Below the pieces are notes generated by a model. It saw nothing but the letters and a program-made list of their open reading frames with translations. It was not told where the DNA came from and made no database searches. Below, piece by piece: positions 34,878-45,567 of a stretch of DNA of 64,000 nucleotides; position 1 is the stretch's first letter; each line of letters starts with the position of its first letter. The translations under genes and the position numbers were made by a program. This stretch comes from Didymella arachidicola (taxonomy: Eukaryota > Ascomycota > Dothideomycetes > Pleosporales > Didymellaceae), in the NCBI GenBank assembly GCA_016630955.3, contig CM049986.1, forward strand, positions 2,666,001 to 2,730,000. The letters are read 5' to 3'.

Positions 34878-36910
34878 CTAACACTTCATCCTAACCCCCC
34901 TCCGCTTCTCCGCCTCCCGCCACTCAAACATAAACTGCACGCCCGTAAATAGCGCAAAACACGCCGTCCCCAAGAACGCCCAGCCACTCCACGACCCCGT
35001 AATCCCCTTGACCAGCCCGTCCAGCCCATCCAGCCCCAGCGCAAAACCCACCAGATTGGCAACCATCAGCATCAGGATCTCGCCCACGGCGCCGACGCCG
35101 CATATGATGCGGTACAGGTCCGGGTGGTTTGTGAACTTGCGCGCGGGGAACGCGTAGCCCGCGATGATCTCAGGCAGCACGAAGAGCGTGACGAGCCAGC
35201 CCCACATGAGCAGCCGCAGTTGGATGTCGTGCCAGACGGCGATGAAGCTGAAGACGGCGAGGTAGTTTGCGACACCCCGAATCTTGGCCCGGGGCCCGCG
35301 CCCCGCGCTGCCACCGAGCGGGATGTACAAGTATCGTAGGCTCCACTTGTTGAAGCTGCGGTGCCAGCCGCGCCAGAACTGCATGACGCTGTAGTTGTCG
35401 CTCATGCAGCGGACCATGTTCTCCGGGGGATCGACTCCGTCGAGCAGCGCCCAGAGCCGGAAGAAGCGCCAGGGGATCAGGAGCTTGAGCCAGATGTGCT
35501 TGAGGTTGAAGAAGCCGAGCATGCTGAGCTGCGCGGGGGTGTAGGTTGTCCAGGTGGGTGCCGCGTGGAAGATGGCGACCATGTACATGTAGTGGATCAT
35601 GATTTCCATGGTGAGGAGGACGATGAGGAAGCGGATTGCGTATTTGGTTGTGCGCGAGGGGGTGATGCTGTGGGGGCGGTAGCGCGACTGCGAGATGTAG
35701 TCGTTGAAGGTGAGGATTGGGCCTGCGAGGTAGAGCGGGGAGTACATTGTGTAGGCGAAGTAGTTGCGGAAGGAGAAGTCATGGGGTTTGGCGGGGATGG
35801 AGACGCGGTCGCGTTCGGAGAGGTTGGAGGGGTCGAGTTGTTTCTTCTTGATGTTATTAGCTTGATCAGGACGGGTGCACGGCGGACGTACCTCTATCGG
35901 ACTGCTTGCGCGGGCGTTTAGGCTCCAGTAGTAGTCGAGGTTGAAGCTGATGAGACGGAGCACTGTGAAGTTGAAGAGGACGTCCCATCGCGGAATCAGA
36001 CCTCCGTAGCTGTCCAGCGTGTGGCCGAAATTTTTAGCCGGTATCCCCTTCTCGGACGGTGTAGATGGGGTGAAGAAGGCAAACAGCGCAGAGTAGTGGT
36101 AGCCGTGCAGCAGCTCGTTTGCGAACAAGACAGCGAGATTGAAGACCCAGGTTGCGCCCGGGACGTACGCTCGAGGCAGCTTGATGGCAATCTGGTAGTT
36201 GAGGTAGAGGATGGCAAGAATCTTGAACATGGAGAAGCCGTGCAGCGCTGCCAGGAAGACGACGGCAAAGCCCACGTCAAAGGAGATGCGCTGATTCAGA
36301 CGGGCATCGGCGGCAGCTGCAGGGGTCAAGCCCATAGTCAGCCCTGCTGAGGGACGAACCTGCGTGTAGGTGTCGGCTCTCCAGAAGGCATCGTACGCTT
36401 TGCGTAGAAGTGGGTGGAGAGTGACTACTATAAAGAGATAGGGGACATTCTGTCGAAAGCCTGAGTACTGGGCGTCGGTGTTGTCCTTTCTTCGTCAGCT
36501 AGGCTGGGGTGTGAAAGGGAGGTACTCACCACTTTGCGGCCTGGTATCCAGCCATCGGACAGCAGATGGGAGAATTTGGAGTAGTTTGGATGGGACTCTT
36601 CGCTTGTGTCAGCGCAGGCGTACGTGAAGAGTGGAGTCGACGGACCTTTGGAACAATCAATTACCAGCTTGAACATGAAAAAGATGCTAGCTGATATGGA
36701 GAGGTAGTAAAAGTAGAATTCGTTGGTCCTCCATCGCGGCGGTTGGACATGCTCGCCGGCCTTGTCTCTTCCGTTTGACGTTGGGTACGGGTTCACAGAG
36801 TCGGCCTTTGCCTCCTCGAGAGCTTCCTTAGGGGGTGAGGTGGCCGGAACAACGAAGCGTGTGTCGAGTGTGTCGAGCGAGTAGAGCTGGCGGAAATATG
36901 CAAGCGCCAT
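34878..36910 (-). CDS. GUP1: GUP1-like membrane-bound O-acyltransferase
   Basis: Multi-pass ER membrane acyltransferase of the MBOAT family; in yeast Gup1 remodels GPI-anchor lipids and was first linked to glycerol uptake. Exons on the minus strand are 36910..36646, 36597..36530, 36485..35892 and 35846..34878, 631 aa. Introns are 48, 44 and 45 nt. The third is a multiple of three and lacks stops, so retention would add 15 residues. Many hydrophobic segments are visible. The MBOAT block SFNKWSLRYLYIPLGG and the catalytic His in FIAVWHDIQLRLLMWGW are present. Other markers are SHPNYSKFSHLLSDGWIPGR and MYSPLYLAGPILTFNDYISQ. The gene is divergent from ARP4 across 287 bp. Confidence 0.93.
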
Positions 36911-37197
36911 GTTGGTGTTCCAAGACTATCTCTTCATGCTCTGAAACCCGACTGGCCCTCCATGGATGTGGGGCGTCGTTTGGTGGTGATGTTGCGGGGA
37001 GCGGACGGGGGTGAGGTCGAGGTGGAGCTGTTCGCGACCTGACATCGCGTTCGCGCGAAGCTTCCTTCTCGACCACCCTGCACCCCACGTCGAAACACTC
37101 TGGTTGTTGTCGCATCACCCCGGGCCACGCGTCAATCTGCCCATTGAGCCGTATTCTTCTTTCCGAGAAGCTCTAGAGAGCCGCAGAGTTCTGCGCA

Positions 37198-38647
37198 ATG
37201 AACATTCCCAACTCATCGACCGCGCCCGCGGCTGGTGAGTACGCCGGAGGTAATTGAGCGCCAGCCGAGCTCCGTCGTGTCGCATGCTAACGTGCAGCCT
37301 GCAGATGAGGTCTCGGCGATCGTGCTCGACCCCGGCTACTCGACGACCCGCGCGGGCTTCGCGGGTGAAGACGTCCCCAAGAGCGTGTGCCCTTCGTTCT
37401 ACGGCCAGAGCGACAACGACTCGTACCTGTTCGGCGAGAATGCGATCCACTCACCCGTCGGCAACCTGGACATCAAGAACTACTGGGGCGCGGACGGCAT
37501 CGTCGAGGACTGGGACGCCGCGACCAAGCTGTGGGAATACTCCATCACAAGCCGGCTGACGGGCCCAAAGGCCGGCGATCCCACCAAGAACGGCCTCAAC
37601 GACGCCCCCGCGAACGGCGAGTCGATGGACGTGGAGATGGAGGGCGTGGAGAACAACGAGAAGCCCATGGAGGACAGCCCGCTGCTGATCACGGAGCCCG
37701 GGTGGAACAGCGCAAAGGCGCGCGAGAAGTACATTGAGATTGCCATGGAGGACTGGGGCGTGCCGGCCTTCTTCCTGCAAAAGACAGGCGTGCTCGCCGC
37801 CTTCGCCTCGGGCAAGGCATCCGGCATCATCATCGACGTCGGCGCCTCGCACACCAGCGTGACCCCCGTGCTCGACGGCATGGTGCTGCGCAAGGGCGTG
37901 CAAAAGTCCCCCCTCGCAGGCAACTTTGTCGACCAGCAAATCCGCCACGCCTTCAAAACAGCCGTCCCAGAAATCCCCCTCACCCCCCACTACCTCGTCA
38001 AATCCAAAACCCCCGTCGACGCCGGCGCCCCGCCAAACGCAGTCTACAAAACCTTCCCCATCGCACCAAGCCCCTCCTTCCGCGCCAACGAAGAATCCCG
38101 CATCCTCACCTCGTTCAAAGAATCCGTCGTAGAAATCTGGCCAGGGCCCGGCCGCCTCACCTCCCCCACCAACGAAGAAGTCGCCAAGAACACCCCGGGC
38201 AGACCGTTCGAAATGCCCGACGGCTGGAACAACATCTTCAGCAGCGAACGCTTCCGCGTCGCCGAAGGCCTCTTCGACGCCTCCGCCGCACTCACGTCGG
38301 ACACGCACCCCCGCCCAAAGGACGAACACACGATCCCCCGCCTCGTCCAGGCCGCAGTCGCCCACGTCGACGCGGACCAGCGCCCGCTGCTGCTCGCCAA
38401 CATTGTGGTCACGGGCGGCAGCAGCCTGCTGCACAAGTTCACCGACCGGCTGAATGCCGAGATCAATGCGGTTTACCCGAGTACGCGGAACAAGCTTATT
38501 GCGCCCGGGAGCGTGGTGGAGAGAAAGTATGCGGCGTGGATTGGGGGGAGTATTTTGGCGAGCTTGGGCAGTTTTCATCAGTTGTGGGTTAGTCGGAAGG
38601 AGTATGAGGAGCATGGGGCGGGGATTGTGGAGAAGAGGTGTCGGTGA
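37198..38647 (+). CDS. ARP4: actin-related protein 4
   Basis: Nuclear actin-related subunit shared by NuA4, INO80 and SWR1 chromatin complexes. Exons are 37198..37234 and 37305..38647 (70-nt phase-1 intron), 459 aa. The 12-codon first exon MNIPNSSTAPAA leads into DEVSAIVLDPGYSTTRAGFA, the actin phosphate-1 loop. Further actin-fold markers are the GIIIDVGASHTSVTPVLDG phosphate-2 loop, the LLANIVVTGGSSLLHKF adenosine loop and AAWIGGSILASLGSF near the end. An acidic insertion (MDVEMEGVENNEKPMED) near residue 120 is the kind of Arp4-specific insert seen in fungi. GC3 is very high in this gene. Confidence 0.95.
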
Positions 38648-38885
38648 GCTTTCTTTTAGGTGTGGATGACGGAGCAGGTCATGTTTGGCGTCGAAAAGCT
38701 GGAGCAGTTCAATGGTCATGATAATCTACAACATTCACGGCATCTCCATCTCCAGTGCAATGTGAAAGCTCATGGATTTTGGTCATATCATAGACTCTGT
38801 CGTCAGTCGTGATGGTATTGCCTCGTCTATCTGGCTGTATAGTGCATGTCTTCATGCCTAGCGCCTCATCACCCCTCTACCGTCT

Positions 38886-39804
38886 CTATGTGTCGACGTC
38901 CATGGTCTCGGCCGTCGCCGTAATGTCCTCGTCCTTGAGCTCCGACACTGTGACGTACTTGCTAATCTCCTCCTTTGTGATGATCTTCTCGTTGAGGACG
39001 GCCGTGGTGCCCTTGGGGAAGCGGTAGTTGCGCTGCTTGGGCTGGCGTGTGTTGGGGGTGATGTAGTTGCGCATGAGCGTCGTCTTGTCGGCGGTGATGA
39101 CGGCGACGTCGACGTTGCTGCCCGAGCCCAGGTCGTTCCAGATACCGGCCTCGATGGCGTTGGCGCACAGCTTGACGGCGTCGTCGCGCGTCATGCTGGG
39201 CTTCCACTGGGTCTCGAAGACGGACATGGCGGCCAGCGAGCCGGAGCCCATGGTCACGTAGGGCAGCTTGTCGGTGGAGCCGTGGGCGTGGACGGTGAAG
39301 AGGTGGGCGCCGGTGGGGTCGACGCCGGCGATGACGAGGTAGGCGCCGATGTGGCCCTGGTAGCGGAACAGATGCTGCTTGAGCATGGTCATGGCTGTGA
39401 CGACGCGCGACTTGCGGCCGGTGCTGAGGGCGTGCAGCTCGAGGTTGGACGAGATGATGGCCGTGGTGAACTCGGTGTCGGCGGCGGTGCCCGCGCCTGC
39501 GCACCAGATGTGGGGGGCGATGTAGTGCAGCTTCTCGCAGTTCTGCGGGGGGTCAGTGATGAAGCTTGACAATCACCACACCATGGCTTGAGGGTGCATC
39601 TATGTGGCTGCAGTGGAGGCATCGGCGCACCTTGTCTGCGACTATCGGCCCACTGGTCGCGCGTGTGTCTGCTGCAATCACAACGCCGCCGTCGAACAGC
39701 GCGCCCACAATGGTCGTTCCGGTGCTGGTCGCCTTGGGCAGCGGCACGCCCTGGGCGTGGAGGGCGGCATTGCGGTTGTGGTTGGAGAAGTCGAAGCCGG
39801 CCAT
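38886..39804 (-). CDS. PUP1: 20S proteasome subunit beta-2 (PUP1)
   Basis: Catalytic beta subunit with trypsin-like activity in the 20S core. Exons on the minus strand are 39804..39631 and 39542..38886 (88-nt phase-0 intron), 276 aa. A 29-residue propeptide ends in ATSTG, so Thr30 in TTIVGALFDGGVVIAADTRA becomes the active-site nucleophile after self-cleavage. The remaining Ntn-hydrolase residues are present: Asp in AADTRAT, Lys in ADK spanning the splice site, and the GSGSLAAMSVFE region. The extended C-terminal arm reaching beyond NYRFPKGTTAVL is typical of beta-2. Divergent to NUP159. Confidence 0.96.
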
Positions 39805-40554
39805 GGTGGCGGTGTCGGGCGGGGGGAGGGCAACGCTGGGCGGGGCGGGTGCGGGCGGTGGTCTGCAGCTCCGGGAGTGTGCCTGGCGGTGGGGAGGCAG
39901 TCTAGCAGGAGGCAGCGCTGATGGTCGTGGTGGTGAGGTCGTGGGCCGTGATGCTCGTCCAGCTAGCTAGGCACACTGGCTCCGCGTCAACGCCAGCTGC
40001 TGGGGCCCACTTTTACTTGGCGGCCGCAGGAGCTGTCCACGCGCGCCGCCTCGAGTTCGAATTCCGCTCGCATCACTGCTCCCAGCCCACCGCGGCACCG
40101 AGCCCCGTCTCCTTTTTGGCCTGTTGGTGCCCTTGTCCGAGGCTCGCGCTGCTGCGCTCCCACCCTGGCGCCCACCGGCAAATTCATCGTGCCTGGACCC
40201 GCGACGCTCGCGCAGATTGAGAAAGAACGCGCCGAAGCCAAGGCGCGCGAAGAGCGAGAGTTGAGCGAAAGGCTCGCGCGGTCCCAGGGCTCAGAGGCAC
40301 GCAACACCCCGACACCGAACCGCGCCACTCCCACACGCCTCCACTTCCGCTCCTCGCTCTCCTACGACTCGCCCACCAGCCTGAAGAAGAGCCTCGACCT
40401 GCTGCGCCCGAGCCCCTCGCCCGCCTCGCCCTCCAAGTCCGTCTCGGCCAGGTCGTCGCCCGTGCTGCACCGCGTCAGCTCGCATGAGCCCGCCCCGAAG
40501 CTCTTCCGCCGACAGACCAGCCGCGAGCTCAGGCCCGAGCACCAGCGCGCCAGC
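39805..40554. promoter_or_regulatory. PUP1 / NUP159 divergent region with long open leader
   Basis: 750 bp of GC-rich sequence. On the plus strand the NUP159 frame is open without a stop from 39967 to the ATG at 40555, yet contains no in-frame ATG. From about 40174 its codon use looks protein-like, with an Ala/Glu/Arg helix and a Ser/Pro/Arg tract. It could be an N-terminal extension from a non-AUG start or a missed upstream exon, or just a GC-rich leader. Confidence 0.45.
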
Positions 40555-40558
40555 ATGA
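40484..40558 (+). promoter_or_regulatory. uORF overlapping the NUP159 start
   Basis: A 24-codon frame starts with ATG at 40484, and its TGA at 40556-40558 overlaps the NUP159 ATG (ATGA). It would act only if the mRNA leader includes it. Confidence 0.4.
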
Positions 40559-43500
40559 CCTCCCCCCAGAGCGCCGCCGCGCCCGCCGCGAATGTGGGCG
40601 CCGACGTGCCCTCCATCCTCGCCGAGGTGTGTAGACAGTGTCTCTCGCACAAGCATCCCCGACTGACGCGGTCCAGGAACTCTCCTTCAAGGCCCTCAGC
40701 CAGGGCGCCGAAGGCCCCAAGAAGCTGAAGCTGCTCCCCACCCCGTGGCCCACCGACGACGTGCCGCCCGCAAGCGTGACGCTCCTCTCCATCGCCTCCA
40801 AGCCGGGCCTGCTCGCCGCCGCCGGCCCCGACACCCTGGTCCTCGCGTCCACAGGCAAAGTCAGGAAGGCCTTCCAGCACAAGGCCGGCGAGTGGGACGT
40901 CATCACAGACTTTGCGCCCGACGCAACGCTGCCCGTGCCCAAGCTGCGCCATGTTGTCTTCTCTTCCGAGGGCGACTTCCTCGTCATCTCGGCGGAGAGC
41001 GGTGGAGGTCTGGCCGTCTTCGACCCACAGGAGCTGCTGAAGGGGAACCAGAAGCCTGGCAATGAGATTGCTACCGACAAGCAGGCCATCCGCGCATTGC
41101 TTCCCAACCCCATCGCAGACATGGAGCACATCTTCGCCGCGGTTCTCGACAATGGAAAGCTGTGCCTGGTCGACGTCGCCAGCGGCAAGACAAGCACGCT
41201 GAGGGAGGAAGGCGTTGTTTGCGCCTCGTGGAGCACCCGCGGCAAAGCTCTGGCCGTCGGCCTGGAAGACGGCACAGGAGTGCTGTACCTGAACGATGGC
41301 ACCCAGAAGGGTGTGATCCCGCGCCCGCCCGCTCTCAATGGGGGCTTCACATACTGCGGCCTGGTCTGGCTGGCCAACGACGAGTTCTTCATTGTGCATT
41401 TCCCAAAGAAGTCAGCCATCGACACAGGAGAGCCGGAGGAGGCCCGGTACCACTATGTGAGGAGCAACAAGGGCTGGACATCCTTCTCGTTCCACCCAAC
41501 CCCAGAAGAGCCCATCCTTCCTGCCTGGGACGCCCCAACACGCGCATTTCCTCCTCGCCTGTCCGTCACACGATTGCGCAGTTGGGAGCCCGACCTGGAC
41601 GACCTGCTCATCCTCACCAACTCGCACTCTGACACCATCGTCACCGTCACGTCTGCGAGCAATGAGCTGTCTCGCGGTGCGCCCGTGAACGAGTACACAA
41701 TGACTGAGCTCAACGAAGGCCAAGGCGCCCAAGTCCCGCGTAGAGTCTTCGGCGAGGAAGGTGACAGTCTCTTGATCGGCGAAGCTTTGGATCTGTCCGC
41801 GACTGAGAAGCTTTTGCGACCCATTGCTTCGAACGAGGAGATTACAGAGGCTCCTTATCCCCTGCCGGCCTACGTATTCCTCACCCACCAAGGCATCCTC
41901 TCCGCATACTGGGTGGTATGGAATCGCTCCATTGCTGACGGTAAACGGTACCCCGGCCTTGTCTCGCCCGGTTCTTCAGCAACAGGAGCCGCCGCCGGTG
42001 CATCACAACCAACACCATCCAAGATCCCCACGCCTGGAGGTACAAGCAGTCTATTCGGTAAGCCCTCGGCGCCCGCATTTGGAGCCCCTTCCACACCTTC
42101 TGCGCCCAAGTTTGGCGCCTCTCCGTTCGGTTCCACGACTCCAGCTGCTTCTTTTGGGAAGCCAGCATTCGGAACTCCTTCTACACCTGCTTTTGGTCAG
42201 CCTTCGCAGCCCAGCGCCACACCGTTCGGACTGCCAGCAAAGCCTGCTTTCGGTGCGCCATCTTCTATGGGATCGTCGAGTCCGTTCAGTCAGCCTGCTG
42301 GATCCACGACTCCTGCATTCGGCCAGAATTCAAAACCTTCCTTGGGTGCGGCAACAAGCTCGACTCAACCGGCTTTTGGACAGACTGGTAAGCCAGCTTT
42401 CGGCGCTCCTTCTGCACCCGGTGCGGCTGCCTTTGGTGCTGCATCAGGTATTGCGAAAGCATCGCCCTGGGGTTCTCCATCGCCGCAGGCTTCATCGACG
42501 CCAGCCAACCCCTTCTCTGGGGGCGGTTCCTCCGGTTTCGCCAAGTTTGGTCAGCCTTCTGGAAACAACTCTGCTTCTCCGTTTGGTGGAGCAGGCGCTG
42601 GGCAGTCGGGCTTTGGCGGTCTTGGACAGCAGAAGTCGAGTCCGTTCGGAGGTGCTAGTGGAAGCCAGTCGGGCTTTGCGGGCCTTGGCCAGCAAAAGTC
42701 TGCTTTTGGTGGTGCTTCGAATGCCACTCCCGGTCTCAAGGAAGAGCCAAGCTTCGGGTCCACCGTCACAGTGGGCTCCAACAACGGTTCAACATTGCCC
42801 TCGTTTGGCAATCCGGCGCAGCAGTCGAGCTCAATCTTTGGCCAGAAGACTACAAACTCCTCGTTCGCGACCAACTCTTCGTTCGCCTCAACAGACAGCG
42901 GTGCCGACGCCCAACAACGCAAGCGCGATGAATCCACGCCTACTCCCCAGCCAGCTCCAGGCCTTAACGGCATCGGGTCCGGGGGTTTCAAGCTCGGATC
43001 CACTTTCCAGGGTGATGGTACGGCGAAGGATGACCTGCCCAAGCCTGCCGCTCCCGGTGGCAGCTTTTTCGGGAGCGGCTTCGCTTCCATGGTTCCCAAT
43101 GCTGGTCTGCAACCGAAGACACCAGGGGGTGACGGATCGACAACACCTCTGTCGCCTCCCAAGAAGACATCATACTTCCCAGCCACGACACCGCAAGTCC
43201 CGCCGCCCACAAAGAAGGAGCCGCAAGAGGATGCCCCACTGCCACCGGATTTTACAAAAACAGCAAAGAAGACTGAGCCCGTCGACGATGCACCGCTGCC
43301 TCCTGACTTTGTTACATCGAAGCCAAAGTCACAGCCTGCAGATGACCCTCTCCCGCCGGACTTCTTACCGAAGAAAGCAGCAAAGTCTGCGGACGAGCCG
43401 CTTGCTGGTAGTCCCGGAGTGAAGGTCGAAGTCCCTAGCTCTTCGCCCGAAGCCGTGCCTCTCGAGGACGATGACGAGGAAGAGTTCTCTGGCTCGGAAG

Positions 43501-45203
43501 AGGGAGACGAGGAAGGGGAGGGCGACGACGAGGAAGAGGGCTCGCAAGAGGAAGAAGAATACTCTGACGAAGAGGAGGACGAAGACGACGAGGAAGAGGG
43601 CGAAAACAGGCCTTTGCCGCCGACACTTGGCAACTACAAGATTGATCGACCCGAAAGCGACTCTAAACCGCGTTTCTCCCCGGACAGGATCGACCCCGGA
43701 AAGAGCGATCAGGGCTCGCTCTTTCCTCCTACCCCTGCACCTGCCAAAACAGCGAGCGCACAACCATCTTCTCTCTTCGGCGCCAAAGCGGCAACCCAGC
43801 CGACAAGCTCACAACCGCTCTTCGGACAGGCGGCGCCTAGGGGTACGCCGCTGTTCCAGACAAGCCAACAAGCCAAGCCTGCAGCGCCACCGAGCTTTCA
43901 GCCTCCACGAGCACAAGCAACCCTTCGATCACCAAGCCCTGTTCGACCTTGGTCGCAAACGAGCCATCGCCCAACCACTCGTAGAGAGCCTTCGGCGCCT
44001 GGAAGCTCACTGAGCGCCTCGTTCCAACAGCCGAAACCGCAAACACCGCAAGTGTCTGATCTCGAAGATCAAGAAGACGAGCGTATCCGTGCACAATTGG
44101 CGCAAGAGATCGAGCCGAGCCGAACACTCGACGACTTCGTCGCACACCAGAAGTATACAGGCACGTCTGAGAAGACAGGTCATGCTGCGCAGATTGAGGC
44201 CATCTACAAAGACATCAACGGCATGGTAGATGCTCTTGGATGGAACGCACGGTCTATCAAGTCTTTCACAGCATACCACAGGCAACCTCAGCCCGGTCAC
44301 AAGGTCGACAGACAGACATTGGAAGACGTAGAAGCCGATGGTAAAGATGGGGCCTGGTACGAGCAATTTGCGATCAGCGAAATCAAGGATCTCCAGGAAC
44401 TCGAAGACAAGCTGTCCCAGGAACTCGACGAAGGCCGCATCCAAAACGTGCACGACAAGCTCGTCCAGCTCCGACGTCTCATCCTCGAGAAGGCCAAGCT
44501 CATGACCCGCATCAACGACATCCGGCGCCAGATCATCAACCGCAAGGACCCCGAAAAGCTCGAATCAACACGCAAAGCCGCCCTCCCAAAGGAGCTCGCC
44601 GACACGCAAAAAGCCCTCCGCGCCGACTACGCCAAGCTGCTCACGCACCTCTCCCAAGCCGAAGAAGCCGCCATCCTGCTCCGCTCCCGCCTCGCCTCCC
44701 ACTCCGCCACCGCCGGCAACACAACCGCAGTCCCCAGCATGGACGCCGTCAAAAAGACAATCATCAAAATGACCGCCCTCGCCGAACGCCGCAACAACGA
44801 CATCGCCCTCCTCGAGGCCAAACTGCGCAGATCCAACCTCGCAGAAACAAACCCCACACCCTCCTCCCCCGCAGACAGCACTCCGCGTCGCGCCCGCACC
44901 CTCAGAAAAAGCATCGCAGACACCCCCTTCGCCACGCCGCCCCGCTCCAAAATAAGCCTCACAGACCTAAACCGCCGCGCGCTAACACCCGACGTCAACC
45001 CCGCCGACGACTCGCCCAGCAAAGGCTTCGGACTCTTCTACGACGCGCACGAGTCCGCTGGCGGCGACCTGGCCCGCCTGAGCGACATGGTCGATGATAA
45101 GATCGAGGAGTTGCGGCTGACGGCGCGGAGGCGCAGGACGGTGGCGGCCGGGCTGAGGAAGGTGTTGTTGGAGCGCGGGGTTAGGAGTACGACGGTTGCT
45201 TAG
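40555..45203 (+). CDS. NUP159: nucleoporin NUP159 (Nup214 homologue)
   Basis: Cytoplasmic-face nucleoporin that docks the helicase Dbp5 for mRNA export. Exons are 40555..40626 and 40677..45203 (50-nt phase-0 intron), 1532 aa. The N-terminal beta-propeller spans about residues 24-430, with LLPTPWPTDDVPPASVTLLS and the LSIASKPGLLAAAGPDTLVL strand. An FG region follows (about 457-762; SAPAFGAPS, KPAFG, SPFGG). Next come three PLPPDF motifs (about 876-925), an acidic Glu/Asp run (about 953-1000) and a C-terminal coiled coil (about 1258-1408) for assembly with Nup82/Nsp1. The ATG at 40555 gives the usual short lead into the propeller; see the open leader upstream for a possible longer form. Confidence 0.93.
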
Positions 45204-45567
45204 TTAGGAGGGGTATCGCGCAGCGTGGGAGTTGTTTTTGTTTTGGGAGGGAGATTGTGGGATGGGATAGGGGGGGATTGTACAGCACAGATTGATTGCA
45301 TGTGTGGATTTGCATAGCGCGTGGAAAATTTACATTCGTACGGATCGGATTGGATCGTGTATTCTTGACTTGACTCGTTGACGTGCTCATCCTGAATATA
45401 CGTGATTAACCATGAACCTTTGGGTATTACGCTATCAAACATGCCGCCACGCTATGCTATGCTCACCAACACAAAGATACTCCAATGACCCACCTTCCAC
45501 TCATCAAGACATACTCATCAACCCATACCCCTCACATCTCGTAAGCAAAAACCCAAAACCCAAAACC
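45204..45567. other. intergenic between convergent genes
   Basis: 0.36 kb between the 3' ends of NUP159 and EXO1. It contains G-rich runs near 45240-45280 and three CCCAAAA-like repeats near 45550, but no gene. Confidence 0.5.

Noticed and set aside
37451..38719. Open frame of about 420 codons antisense to ARP4
   Set aside because: ARP4 has very high GC at third codon positions, which removes stops on the opposite strand. The antisense product has low-complexity Gly/Glu/Val runs and no domain.
40362..41399. Open frames antisense to the NUP159 propeller
   Set aside because: Same GC-driven effect; no ATG context or domain support.
41824..43422. Long second plus-strand frame (over 500 codons) inside NUP159
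   Set aside because: It lies in the repetitive FG region where codon bias opens alternative frames. The product is Arg/Leu/Ser-rich with no family features.
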